A stretch of DNA of 11,811 nt, taken from NCBI GenBank assembly GCA_937942105.1, contig CALDFS010000357.1, positions 1-11,811 on the forward strand, in the 5' to 3' direction. The DNA is from an uncultured Ruminococcus sp. Its GTDB lineage: Bacteria > Bacillota > Clostridia > Oscillospirales > Ruminococcaceae. Positions within the stretch are counted from its first letter, which is position 1. Every line of letters begins with the position of its first letter. A program made the position numbers and the translations under genes. Below are positions 5,758-11,316 of the stretch, in pieces. The notes beneath the pieces are model-generated. The model saw only the letters and a program-made list of their open reading frames with translations. It ran no database searches and was not told the origin of the DNA.

Positions 5758-6019
5758 TGATTTTATCATTGTCGGATAACCTTACATCAAGCCCGTCACC
5801 GGTTTCGGTGGCGGGTTCTTCTTCGCCGTAAAGGAGAAAATACGGCGAAACATCCAATGCTTTCGCGTATTTTTCAATCATAGACTGACTAATGTCACGC
5901 TCGCCATTTTCAACTTTGGAAATTGCTGAGCGACCTTCATATCCCACTTTATGAGCCAATTCGAGCTGGCTCATGTTTTTTCGAAGTCTAAGTGTCTTGA
6001 TTCTTTCATAGATCGTCAT
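5669..6019 (-). CDS. Cro/C1-type HTH transcriptional regulator, probable prophage repressor
   Basis: This 116-residue protein has an N-terminal XRE helix-turn-helix (about 6-60) with the typical run RIKTLRLRKNMSQLELAHK, SAISKVENGERDIS and YAKALDVSPYFLL. A Glu/Thr/Gly linker (65-77) leads to a C-terminal helical tail probably used for dimerisation; there is no protease-type domain as in CI or LexA. The ATG at 6019 is preferred over an upstream in-frame ATG at 6067 because AGGTG lies 7 nt before it and the HTH begins directly after. It is transcribed leftward from the promoter at 6121-6149, divergent from the Cro-like gene. In temperate phages this arrangement is the lysogeny switch, so this protein should keep the early operon off in the lysogen. 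The linker is encoded by two adjacent strong hairpins, described separately. Confidence 0.88.
   Translation of the reverse strand: MTIYERIKTLRLRKNMSQLELAHKVGYEGRSAISKVENGERDISQSMIEKYAKALDVSPYFLLYGEEEPATETGDGLDVRLSDNDKIIIELLMSLSDSKKIEAIRYLRYLAEQSDS
5792..5824 (+). terminator. Terminator-like hairpin on the plus strand inside the repressor gene
   Basis: Plus-strand CCCGTCACCG (5792-5801) pairs with CGGTGGCGGG (5806-5815), nine Watson-Crick pairs and one T-G, closing a 4-nt loop, then TTCTTCTT. The T tract is interrupted, so efficiency is uncertain. It lies 35 nt after the stop of the small rightward gene at 5596-5757 and could end its transcript within the antisense of the repressor. Confidence 0.4.
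5822..5849. repeat. 9-bp inverted repeat beside the previous hairpin
   Basis: TTCGCCGTA (5822-5830) and TACGGCGAA (5841-5849) are perfectly complementary around the 10-nt loop AAGGAGAAAA. The plus-strand loop carries a ribosome-binding-site-like AAGGAG but no start codon follows. On the repressor mRNA it forms a stable stem in the linker codons, abutting the 5792-5815 hairpin. Confidence 0.7.
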
Positions 6020-6120
6020 AAAGTTGCACCTGTTTTTTATAAATACTTTGTTGAATTGAAAACACAATCAAGTTAAGCGGACAAATAAATCATCTTATTA
6101 TTGCCTTCATTCTATAAATT

Positions 6121-6149
6121 ATTTTATCATACAAGCGGAAAATTGTCAA
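6121..6149 (-). promoter_or_regulatory. Leftward promoter of the repressor gene
   Basis: On the minus strand TTGACA (6144-6149) and TAAAAT (6121-6126) are separated by exactly 17 nt. Start point near 6114, giving a leader of about 95 nt. The -35 box is overlapped by an operator-like dyad (6147-6163), fitting control by the phage regulators. Confidence 0.75.
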
Positions 6150-6163
6150 TCCGTTTTGGAAAC
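6147..6163 (-). promoter_or_regulatory. Operator-like site O3 over the repressor -35 box
   Basis: On the minus strand GTTTCCAAAACGGATTG matches 12 of 17 positions of the element at 6472-6488 and keeps the core CCAAAACGGA. It overlaps TTGACA of the leftward promoter, so binding should repress the repressor gene. Confidence 0.45.
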
Positions 6164-6189
6164 GTTTTTTATTTTTTTGATAAAAAGTG

Positions 6190-6218
6190 TTGACAAATTG
6201 GCACCTGTGTGGTATTAT
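6190..6218 (+). promoter_or_regulatory. Rightward early promoter (Cro-like gene and early operon)
   Basis: TTGACA (6190-6195), exactly 17 nt, TATTAT (6213-6218); start point near 6225. It diverges from the repressor promoter 41 bp away (between -35 boxes). An operator-like dyad at 6225-6241 covers the start point, so a bound regulator would block initiation. Confidence 0.8.
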
Positions 6219-6224
6219 AAACTT

Positions 6225-6241
6225 GTCCCCAAAATGGAAAC
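6225..6241 (+). promoter_or_regulatory. Operator-like site O1 at the early promoter start point
   Basis: GTCCCCAAAATGGAAAC has a dyad of the form GTnnCCAnnnTGGnnAC. An almost identical copy (one change in 17) occurs at 6472-6488 and a weaker inverted copy at 6147-6163. Its place at +1 of the early promoter is that of a repressor/Cro operator. Confidence 0.6.
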
Positions 6242-6264
6242 CGGTCAAGAAAGGAGAGAGACTA

Positions 6265-6498
6265 ATGACTAATACAAGCAAGTTGAAAGGACGAATGGCA
6301 GAAAAGGGCTTTACCCTCACTGAACTTTCGGAAACTATGCAACTGTCAAGGCCTTGTCTGCGTAAGAAGATTAACGGCGACGTTGATTTTAAGGTAAGCG
6401 AGATAGAACGGTTATGCGACGCCTTGGAAATCAAGCGTGGCGAAGTTGTAGGGTATTTTTTTGCCAGCAATGTCCCCAAAACGGAAACCAGAATTTAA
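6265..6498 (+). CDS. Cro-like small HTH regulator
   Basis: This 77-residue protein is little more than a Cro/C1-type helix-turn-helix: helices over about 3-60 with KGFTLTELSETMQLSRP as the helix 2-3 core and a conserved-type end, IERLCDALEIKRGEVVGYFF. The ATG at 6265 is chosen because AAGGAG lies at 6251-6256 with 8 nt spacing; an earlier in-frame ATG at 6187 would place the promoter and operator inside the gene. It is first in the rightward early operon and diverges from the probable repressor, the expected place for Cro, which should bind the shared operators and favour lytic growth. Its last codons overlap a second copy of the operator (6472-6488). Confidence 0.85.
   Translation: MTNTSKLKGRMAEKGFTLTELSETMQLSRPCLRKKINGDVDFKVSEIERLCDALEIKRGEVVGYFFASNVPKTETRI
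6472..6488 (+). promoter_or_regulatory. Operator-like site O2 inside the end of the cro-like gene
   Basis: GTCCCCAAAACGGAAAC differs from O1 by one base. It encodes the last residues of the Cro-like protein and lies about 30 bp before the next start codon. No clear promoter is seen here, so it may act as a distal site for looping or as a roadblock to transcription. Confidence 0.5.
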
Positions 6499-6519
6499 GA
6501 ATGACAGAAAGGAGTACAT

Positions 6520-6705
6520 ATGTCACAACCGAAAATTGCCGTATCTGAAAGCGACGGAATGAAAGTCATCTGTATCGGCGAACCGGATTTTCGCAAGGTT
6601 CCTGCAGCCAAGCTTGACTTGTTTCTTGATTGGTGCATGGAAAGCCTATATCGATTCTATGGCGAAGGAGGTGAAAACAGCGTAGAAAATAAGCCGCATG
6701 ACTAA
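6520..6705 (+). CDS. Small early-operon protein of unknown function (61 residues)
   Basis: The ATG at 6520 has AAAGGAG 5-6 nt upstream and lies 21 nt after the Cro-like gene. The product has a short beta-rich start (KIAVSESDGMKVICIGEPDF) and an amphipathic helix (KLDLFLDWCMESLYRFYG), then a polar tail. No signal peptide, membrane segment or known motif is seen. Its place, second in the early operon, fits a phage accessory protein, perhaps a regulator or host-modifying peptide. No function is claimed. Confidence 0.7.
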   Translation: MSQPKIAVSESDGMKVICIGEPDFRKVPAAKLDLFLDWCMESLYRFYGEGGENSVENKPHD

Positions 6706-6733
6706 TAATTCTTACAAATGAAAGGAGCTAAAA

Positions 6734-6979
6734 ATGACAGGCATTACAGACAAAGAAGTCGAGCAGGAAATAGAACTGCTCAGGCTAAACCCGGACGTTC
6801 AGTTGGCAAGGCTGGAGCTAAGGTTAAAGTATAAACGCAGACAACGCTTATATGCTCTGAGGAATCTCGCTAAGCGTGGTAAAGAGCTTCGCGAACAGGG
6901 CTATACATACGAAAACCTTAGCAGCCAGCTTGCGGAAAAGGAACCTAATGAGGAGGATGAAGAGAGTGAAACAAGGTAA
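6734..6979 (+). CDS. Small helical early-operon protein of unknown function (81 residues)
   Basis: AAAGGAG lies 7 nt before the ATG. The protein is strongly helical: an acidic start (DKEVEQEIELL), a very basic middle (LRLKYKRRQRLYALRNLAKR, about 29-48) and an acidic end (EEDEESETR). This charge pattern suits nucleic-acid or protein binding. Similar short 'NPDVQLAR...' proteins occur, as I recall, near phage recombination genes, but I cannot name a family. The stop codon region overlaps the start of the DUF932 gene by 14 nt, pointing to translational coupling. Confidence 0.7.
   Translation: MTGITDKEVEQEIELLRLNPDVQLARLELRLKYKRRQRLYALRNLAKRGKELREQGYTYENLSSQLAEKEPNEEDEESETR
6951..6956 (+). promoter_or_regulatory. 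Ribosome binding site that decides the DUF932 start
   Basis: AGGAGG ends 9 nt before the GTG at 6966. Upstream in-frame ATGs at 6876 and 6948 lack a comparable site, and the ATG at 6957 abuts the AGGAGG, leaving no spacing. GTG 6966 is therefore the best start. Confidence 0.6.
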
Positions 6980-8033
6980 AACCTTATCGGAGCTGGCGGC
7001 CGAGCTTACCCGCCAGCAGGAAGCAAAAAAGGACTATCTCGTTGAGGCGAATGCCATTGAGATGGTTAGCCAGGACAACGACGTTGCAATCTCAATAGAC
7101 GGTCTTGGAAGCTTCGGAATTAACGAAATAGCTCATTCACAGCTCGGGACATTTGTTAACATTCCCGCCGCATATTACGAGAGAATGAGAACGTCAAGTC
7201 CGGAGCTGCTTACGCAGAATGTCAACCACTGGCTACGCCATCGCGAGAACTCAGACTACAGAATGCTTCGCACAATGGACGGCAGTCTCAGAGCGTTCTT
7301 GTCTGGCAAGTACCGCAGAATTGACAATTACGAAGTCGCAGAGACTGTTCTGCCCATTTTAACCAGGGTACCCGATCTCCAAATTATGAGCTGCGAAATC
7401 ACCAACAGTAGAATGTACATAAAAGCAGTTACTCCACGCATTCAGGCTGATGTGACTGTCGGTGATGTCGTTCAGAGCGGTATAGTCATATCCAATAGCG
7501 AGGTCGGCATGGGAAGCGTAAGCGTAAATCCGCTTATCTACCGTCTTGCTTGTACCAACGGCATGATAGTTCAGGATAGTTCAAGTCTGCGAAAAATCCA
7601 TAGCGGCAAAACTCTTTCAACCGACGGTTATGAAATCTACCGTGACGAAACGATAGAAGCAGATGACCGCGCTTTCATGATGAAAGTTGAAGATACCGTC
7701 AACGCCGCCTTAGATGGCAGGACCTTTGAAAAAGTCGTAAGCCAAATGCGCACTGCCAAGGAGCGCAAGATTGGCGGAGCAGAGCTACCGAAGGTTGTTG
7801 AGTTAACCTCTAAGCAGTTCGGAATCACACAGCTTGAAAGCAGCGGAATCCTCGGTCATCTAATTGAAAGCGGCGACCTTAGCCAGTACGGTATAGCAAA
7901 CGCCGTAACAAGGTATTCGCAGAACGTTGACAACTACGACCGTGCCACCGACCTTGAAGCTACCGGATATCGCATTATCACGATGTCGCCAAGGCTTTGG
8001 ACAACCATCACCGAAACAGCGAAAGGAGTATAA
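6966..8033 (+). CDS. DUF932 family phage/plasmid-type protein
   Basis: With GTG at 6966 the protein has 355 residues, normal for the DUF932 (TIGR03299-like) family. Recognisable stretches are FGINEIAHSQLGTFVNIPA, SDYRMLRTMDGSLRAFLSGKYRRIDN, and YRLACTNGMIV, followed by a long helical C-terminus. The family is common in phages and plasmids near single-strand annealing proteins; its biochemical role is not established. An earlier start would add a basic N-terminal extension that overlaps the previous gene without a binding site. The gene sits between the small early proteins and the DUF1351-RecT pair, one nucleotide from the next start, and should serve in phage DNA replication or recombination. 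Confidence 0.88.
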   Translation: MKQGKTLSELAAELTRQQEAKKDYLVEANAIEMVSQDNDVAISIDGLGSFGINEIAHSQLGTFVNIPAAYYERMRTSSPELLTQNVNHWLRHRENSDYRMLRTMDGSLRAFLSGKYRRIDNYEVAETVLPILTRVPDLQIMSCEITNSRMYIKAVTPRIQADVTVGDVVQSGIVISNSEVGMGSVSVNPLIYRLACTNGMIVQDSSSLRKIHSGKTLSTDGYEIYRDETIEADDRAFMMKVEDTVNAALDGRTFEKVVSQMRTAKERKIGGAELPKVVELTSKQFGITQLESSGILGHLIESGDLSQYGIANAVTRYSQNVDNYDRATDLEATGYRIITMSPRLWTTITETAKGV

Positions 8034-8034
8034 G

Positions 8035-8997
8035 ATGAACGAACAAAAAGAAAGCGGACTGTCCCTCTCCAAAGAAAACAATCCGCAGACAGCCGAAAAC
8101 AGCTCTCTAATATTAACTATATCAGAGAGTGCGGAAAAAGTCAATAGCAACGAGAATGAACCGCTAATTTCAGTGGTTCAGCTCCCGATTATCGAGGAAC
8201 GGTTAAAGACTATAAAAGAAGCTTTTTCGCATGAGGTTGAGGAAGCACTGTCATTAACTTGCACCGAAGAAACCATACAGATAGTCAAAAAGAAAAGGTC
8301 GGAGATAACAAGGATTTACAACGATCTTGAATCGCGCAGAAAAGAAGTCAAGAAAGCTGTTCTTGCGCCCTATGAAGCCTTTGAGCAGATTTACAGAGAG
8401 TGCGTCACAAGCATATATGCTCCTTGTGACCTGAAGCTTAAACAGAAGATTGCCGAGGTTGAAAACGGTCTAAAAGAGCAGAAGTATGAAGATGCCAAGG
8501 ATTACTTTGAAGAGTATTGTTTGAGCAAACAGATTGAGTTTATTGACTTCTCGCAACTTGGTCTTTCTATCACTCTTACCGTCAGCAAGAAAAAGCTACG
8601 TGAACAGGTTAAGGCATTTGTAGACAAAGTGTGCGACGAGCTTGAACTTATCGAGACGCAGGAAAACCGTGACGAGATACTTGTAGAGTACAAAAAATCG
8701 CTTAATGTTGCACAGGCGATAACTACCGTCGTGAACCGTCACAAAGCAATAGAAGAGGAACGACGGCGCAAAGAGGCTGCATTGGAGCAGCACAAAGATG
8801 TGGCAGACGTTGTTGCGAAAGTTGACGAGGCTATAGCCGCCGTAGCTCCTTCAAAAGTCGAGATGCCTGATCCAGAGCTACCGAGCGAGCCGGCGCCTGA
8901 AAAAATATATGAGGTGTCGTTTACGGTGCGCGGCTCGATAGACAAGATTCGCGCCCTTAAGCAATTCTTGACAGAAGGAGACTATGATTATGAATAG
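8035..8997 (+). CDS. DUF1351 family protein, RecT-associated
   Basis: The ATG at 8035, right after the DUF932 stop and with AAAGGAG six nt upstream, gives 320 residues; an earlier in-frame ATG at 7927 lies deep inside the DUF932 gene and is rejected. The protein is mainly long helices (about 55-255, e.g. VKKKRSEITRIYNDLESRRK and VLAPYEAFEQIYRE), with a Pro/Glu-rich hinge and a small C-terminal domain (about 290-320, YEVSFTVRGSIDKIRALKQF). This is the DUF1351 layout. These proteins are regularly encoded directly before recT in phages of Firmicutes and are thought to help recombination, but no activity is established. It overlaps recT by 8 nt. Confidence 0.85.
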   Translation: MNEQKESGLSLSKENNPQTAENSSLILTISESAEKVNSNENEPLISVVQLPIIEERLKTIKEAFSHEVEEALSLTCTEETIQIVKKKRSEITRIYNDLESRRKEVKKAVLAPYEAFEQIYRECVTSIYAPCDLKLKQKIAEVENGLKEQKYEDAKDYFEEYCLSKQIEFIDFSQLGLSITLTVSKKKLREQVKAFVDKVCDELELIETQENRDEILVEYKKSLNVAQAITTVVNRHKAIEEERRRKEAALEQHKDVADVVAKVDEAIAAVAPSKVEMPDPELPSEPAPEKIYEVSFTVRGSIDKIRALKQFLTEGDYDYE

Positions 8998-9925
8998 CAG
9001 TAATACCCCTCAAAAGCCCAAATTCTCCGTAGCAATCGCTACGCCAAGCTATCAGAACCTTATACGCAACACCCTCGGAGACCCCGAACGAGCCAAACGA
9101 TTCGTAGCTACAATAACCTCTGCGGTTGCTGTGAATCCTGCTTTGCAGGAATGCGAGACAGGCTCCATTCTTGCCGGAGCGCTTCTCGGTGAAAGCCTAA
9201 ATCTCTCCCCTTCCCCGCAACTCGGACAGTTCTATCTTGTTCCGTTCGACATCACACTTAAGGACAAGAACGGCAAAGTAATAAAAGACGAGAACAACAA
9301 GCCGGTCAAGGAAAAAAGGGCAAGCTTCGTTTTGGGATATAAGGGTTATGTTCAGCTCGCTCTGAGAAGCGGTTACTACAAATATCTCAACGTTATCGAG
9401 GTCAAAGAGGGCGAGTTCATTTCATTCAATCCGTTCACCGAAGAACTTGTTTGCAACTGGATATCGGATTACGAGCAGAGAAACGCAGCGGAGACAATTG
9501 GCTATGCCGCCACCTTTGAATACCTCAACGGCTACCGTAAGAATATCTACTGGACCAAAAAGCGAATGATACTCCATGCGGATAAATACAGTCCTGCTTT
9601 TTCGGTGGATGCATACGGTAAATATCTGCGCGGTGAAATCCCGAACGATGAGCTGTGGAAGTACTCGTCATTTTGGTACAAGAACTTTGACGATATGGCG
9701 AAGAAAACCATGCTACGGCAGCTAATCGGACGTTGGGGCGTTATGTCTACGGAGCTTTCAACCGCATACGAGCGTGACAATTCCACCAATTGTTTTGATG
9801 TAAGCGGCAATATCGTTGATTATTCGCAGCCAAATCCAAACATCATTTTGCCGGGTACCAGAATTGTACCCGAAGCATCTGCTGTCGTGGAAAAGATCGA
9901 CTTAAACGATTTGAGCAATGTCTAA
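8990..9925 (+). CDS. recT: RecT family single-strand annealing protein
   Basis: Using the ATG at 8990 (AAGGAG ends 9 nt before; an ATG at 8984 is only 3 nt away from it) gives 311 residues, normal for RecT. The family core is clear: ETGSILAGALLGESLNLSP, LGQFYLVPF, then ASFVLGYKGYVQLALRSGYY and a late DDMAKKTMLRQLIGRWG. RecT proteins bind single-stranded DNA, form rings or filaments and anneal complementary strands, here in phage recombination and concatemer formation. It overlaps the DUF1351 gene upstream and the MBL-fold gene downstream by 8 nt each. No YqaJ- or RecE-type exonuclease is adjacent, the usual partner of RecT, so the end-processing nuclease is either the MBL-fold protein, outside the window or a host enzyme. 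Confidence 0.95.
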   Translation: MNSSNTPQKPKFSVAIATPSYQNLIRNTLGDPERAKRFVATITSAVAVNPALQECETGSILAGALLGESLNLSPSPQLGQFYLVPFDITLKDKNGKVIKDENNKPVKEKRASFVLGYKGYVQLALRSGYYKYLNVIEVKEGEFISFNPFTEELVCNWISDYEQRNAAETIGYAATFEYLNGYRKNIYWTKKRMILHADKYSPAFSVDAYGKYLRGEIPNDELWKYSSFWYKNFDDMAKKTMLRQLIGRWGVMSTELSTAYERDNSTNCFDVSGNIVDYSQPNPNIILPGTRIVPEASAVVEKIDLNDLSNV

Positions 9926-10562
9926 TATTCCATTCCACATCATTTCGACTGGCTCAATGGGAAACGCCGTAGTTATCAACCGCTCCGTTCTTATTGACTG
10001 CGGCGTGACCTATAAAGCTCTTTCGCCCTACATAAAAGACTTGAAAATTGTGCTGCTAACGCATATTCACTCCGACCATTTTAATCCCAGAACCATAAGG
10101 CTGCTTTGGGAGAACCGACCCACTTTAAGATTTGCTTGCGGAAAGTGGCTTGCTAAGTCAGTTGCGGACAGCGGGATTCCTAAGCAAAACATTGACGTTC
10201 TTGATACCGGGTTAATCTACAATTACGGAATCTGCAATATCATCATGTTTTCACTGATTCATAACGTACCGAATTGCGGGTACAAAATACATTTTCCTAT
10301 CGGAAAAGTCATTTATGCCACCGATACCAACAATCTTAACGGCGTTGTCGCAAGAGATTATGACTTGTATCTGATTGAAGCTAACTACATCGACGAGGAA
10401 ATTCAAGAGAAGATACGGCAGAAAAAAGAAAACGGTGAATATGCTTACGAACTGCAAGTAATTAAAAATCATTTATCAAAAGCGAAGTGCGACGATTTCT
10501 TATACAAAAACATAGGACATAAAGGTGAGTATGTGTATATGCACTGCCACCGAGACGAATAA
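9918..10562 (+). CDS. MBL-fold metallohydrolase (possible phage nuclease)
   Basis: This 214-residue protein has the metallo-beta-lactamase fold signature: strand-rich start, then THIHSDHF with ligands His49, His51, Asp53 and His54, a further His115 in SLIHNVPNCGY, and Asp136 in ATDTNN. His185 and a C-terminal MHCHRDE may complete the site. Family members include nucleases, lactonases and phosphodiesterases. In phages such a gene next to recT is a recurrent arrangement, which favours a DNA-acting role; substrate is not known. There is no good independent binding site, and its ATG overlaps the last 8 nt of recT, so translation is probably coupled to it. Confidence 0.85.
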   Translation: MSNIPFHIISTGSMGNAVVINRSVLIDCGVTYKALSPYIKDLKIVLLTHIHSDHFNPRTIRLLWENRPTLRFACGKWLAKSVADSGIPKQNIDVLDTGLIYNYGICNIIMFSLIHNVPNCGYKIHFPIGKVIYATDTNNLNGVVARDYDLYLIEANYIDEEIQEKIRQKKENGEYAYELQVIKNHLSKAKCDDFLYKNIGHKGEYVYMHCHRDE

Positions 10563-10574
10563 AGGAGAAAAAGT

Positions 10575-10850
10575 ATGAATGACGAAAAAACTTTTGAGAG
10601 CAATTGGGCTGGCGATGGTATTCCCGAGCTTCAGACCGATAGAAGCGAACTCCCTGAAATAATCGAGCTTGTTCCCCCGCGTGTAAAGGTAGACCTCAAA
10701 CGCTATGACGAGTTAATTCGCAAGGAAACCATCTTGGACATATTGGCACGGTGTCTCTTCGCCGAAAACCTCTACTTCCACGAAAAAGAGTATCGTGTAA
10801 TCCTCGGTGAATATAGCCCTGCGGCACCAAAGGAGAATGCTGATGAATAG
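10575..10850 (+). CDS. Small early-operon protein of unknown function (91 residues)
   Basis: AAAGGAG lies before the ATG and the gene follows the MBL-fold stop by 12 nt. The product has an acidic, Pro-containing start (to about residue 30), then VKVDLKRYDELIRKETILDIL, a motif seen in many phage hypothetical proteins as a beta strand plus helix, and an end rich in Tyr and Glu. No catalytic or metal-binding pattern is seen. The end overlaps the ssb start by 8 nt, suggesting coupling with SSB. A role in regulating or assisting recombination is possible but unsupported. Confidence 0.7.
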   Translation: MNDEKTFESNWAGDGIPELQTDRSELPEIIELVPPRVKVDLKRYDELIRKETILDILARCLFAENLYFHEKEYRVILGEYSPAAPKENADE

Positions 10851-11304
10851 TGTTAATTTACTTGGCAGACTCACGGACAATCCCGAGGTTAAGGCAACTC
10901 AAAGCGGTGTATCTGTTTTATCTTTTCGCATAGCAGTCGACCGCCCGACATCAAAAGACAAAGAACGCGAAGTTGATTTTATCAGCTGCGTAGCGTGGCG
11001 CTCGACAGCGGAATTCATCAACAGGTATTTTGTCAAAGGAAGCCAGATTGCCATCACCGGAACGCTCAGAACAAGGCAGTATTCGGATAGCCGGCACAGC
11101 GACGTTACGCACTATGTGACTGAGGTCAATGTGGATAAAGCTTTCTTGGTAGGTTCAAAAGCCGCGCAAAGCAACTCTTTAAAAAGTGAGCAATATAGCT
11201 ATTCTAAGCCGTCAAATACAGAACGTGCTGAATCATTAGTCGATGCTTTTGTAAGTCCTGATGACCTCGCGGAAATTATATCGGCTGACGACATCCCGTT
11301 CTAA
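10843..11304 (+). CDS. ssb: Single-stranded DNA-binding protein
   Basis: The ATG at 10843, with AAAGGAG ending 7 nt before, gives 153 residues starting MNSVNLLGRLTDNPEV, the usual SSB start. The OB fold covers about 1-104 with SFRIAVDR, DFISCVAWRSTAEFI, KGSQIAITGTLRTRQY and a Tyr-Val-Val-type last strand (HYVTEVNVDKAFLVG). A Ser/Gln-rich linker leads to the acidic tail ending DDIPF, the peptide that recruits replication and repair proteins in bacterial SSBs. It coats single strands during phage replication and RecT annealing. It lies just before the replication initiator. Confidence 0.95.
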   Translation: MNSVNLLGRLTDNPEVKATQSGVSVLSFRIAVDRPTSKDKEREVDFISCVAWRSTAEFINRYFVKGSQIAITGTLRTRQYSDSRHSDVTHYVTEVNVDKAFLVGSKAAQSNSLKSEQYSYSKPSNTERAESLVDAFVSPDDLAEIISADDIPF

Positions 11305-11316
11305 GGAGTGATAAAA

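Noticed and set aside
5752..5771. Hairpin CAATGAT/ATCATTG at the stop of the small convergent gene as terminator
   Set aside because: The 7-bp A/T-rich stem is not followed by a T run; the stronger stem at 5792-5815 is the better candidate.
6090..6479. Minus-strand frame of 129 codons across the lysogeny switch
   Set aside because: It would cover both divergent promoters and the operators and lies antisense to the Cro-like gene. Composition is atypical and no binding site is present.
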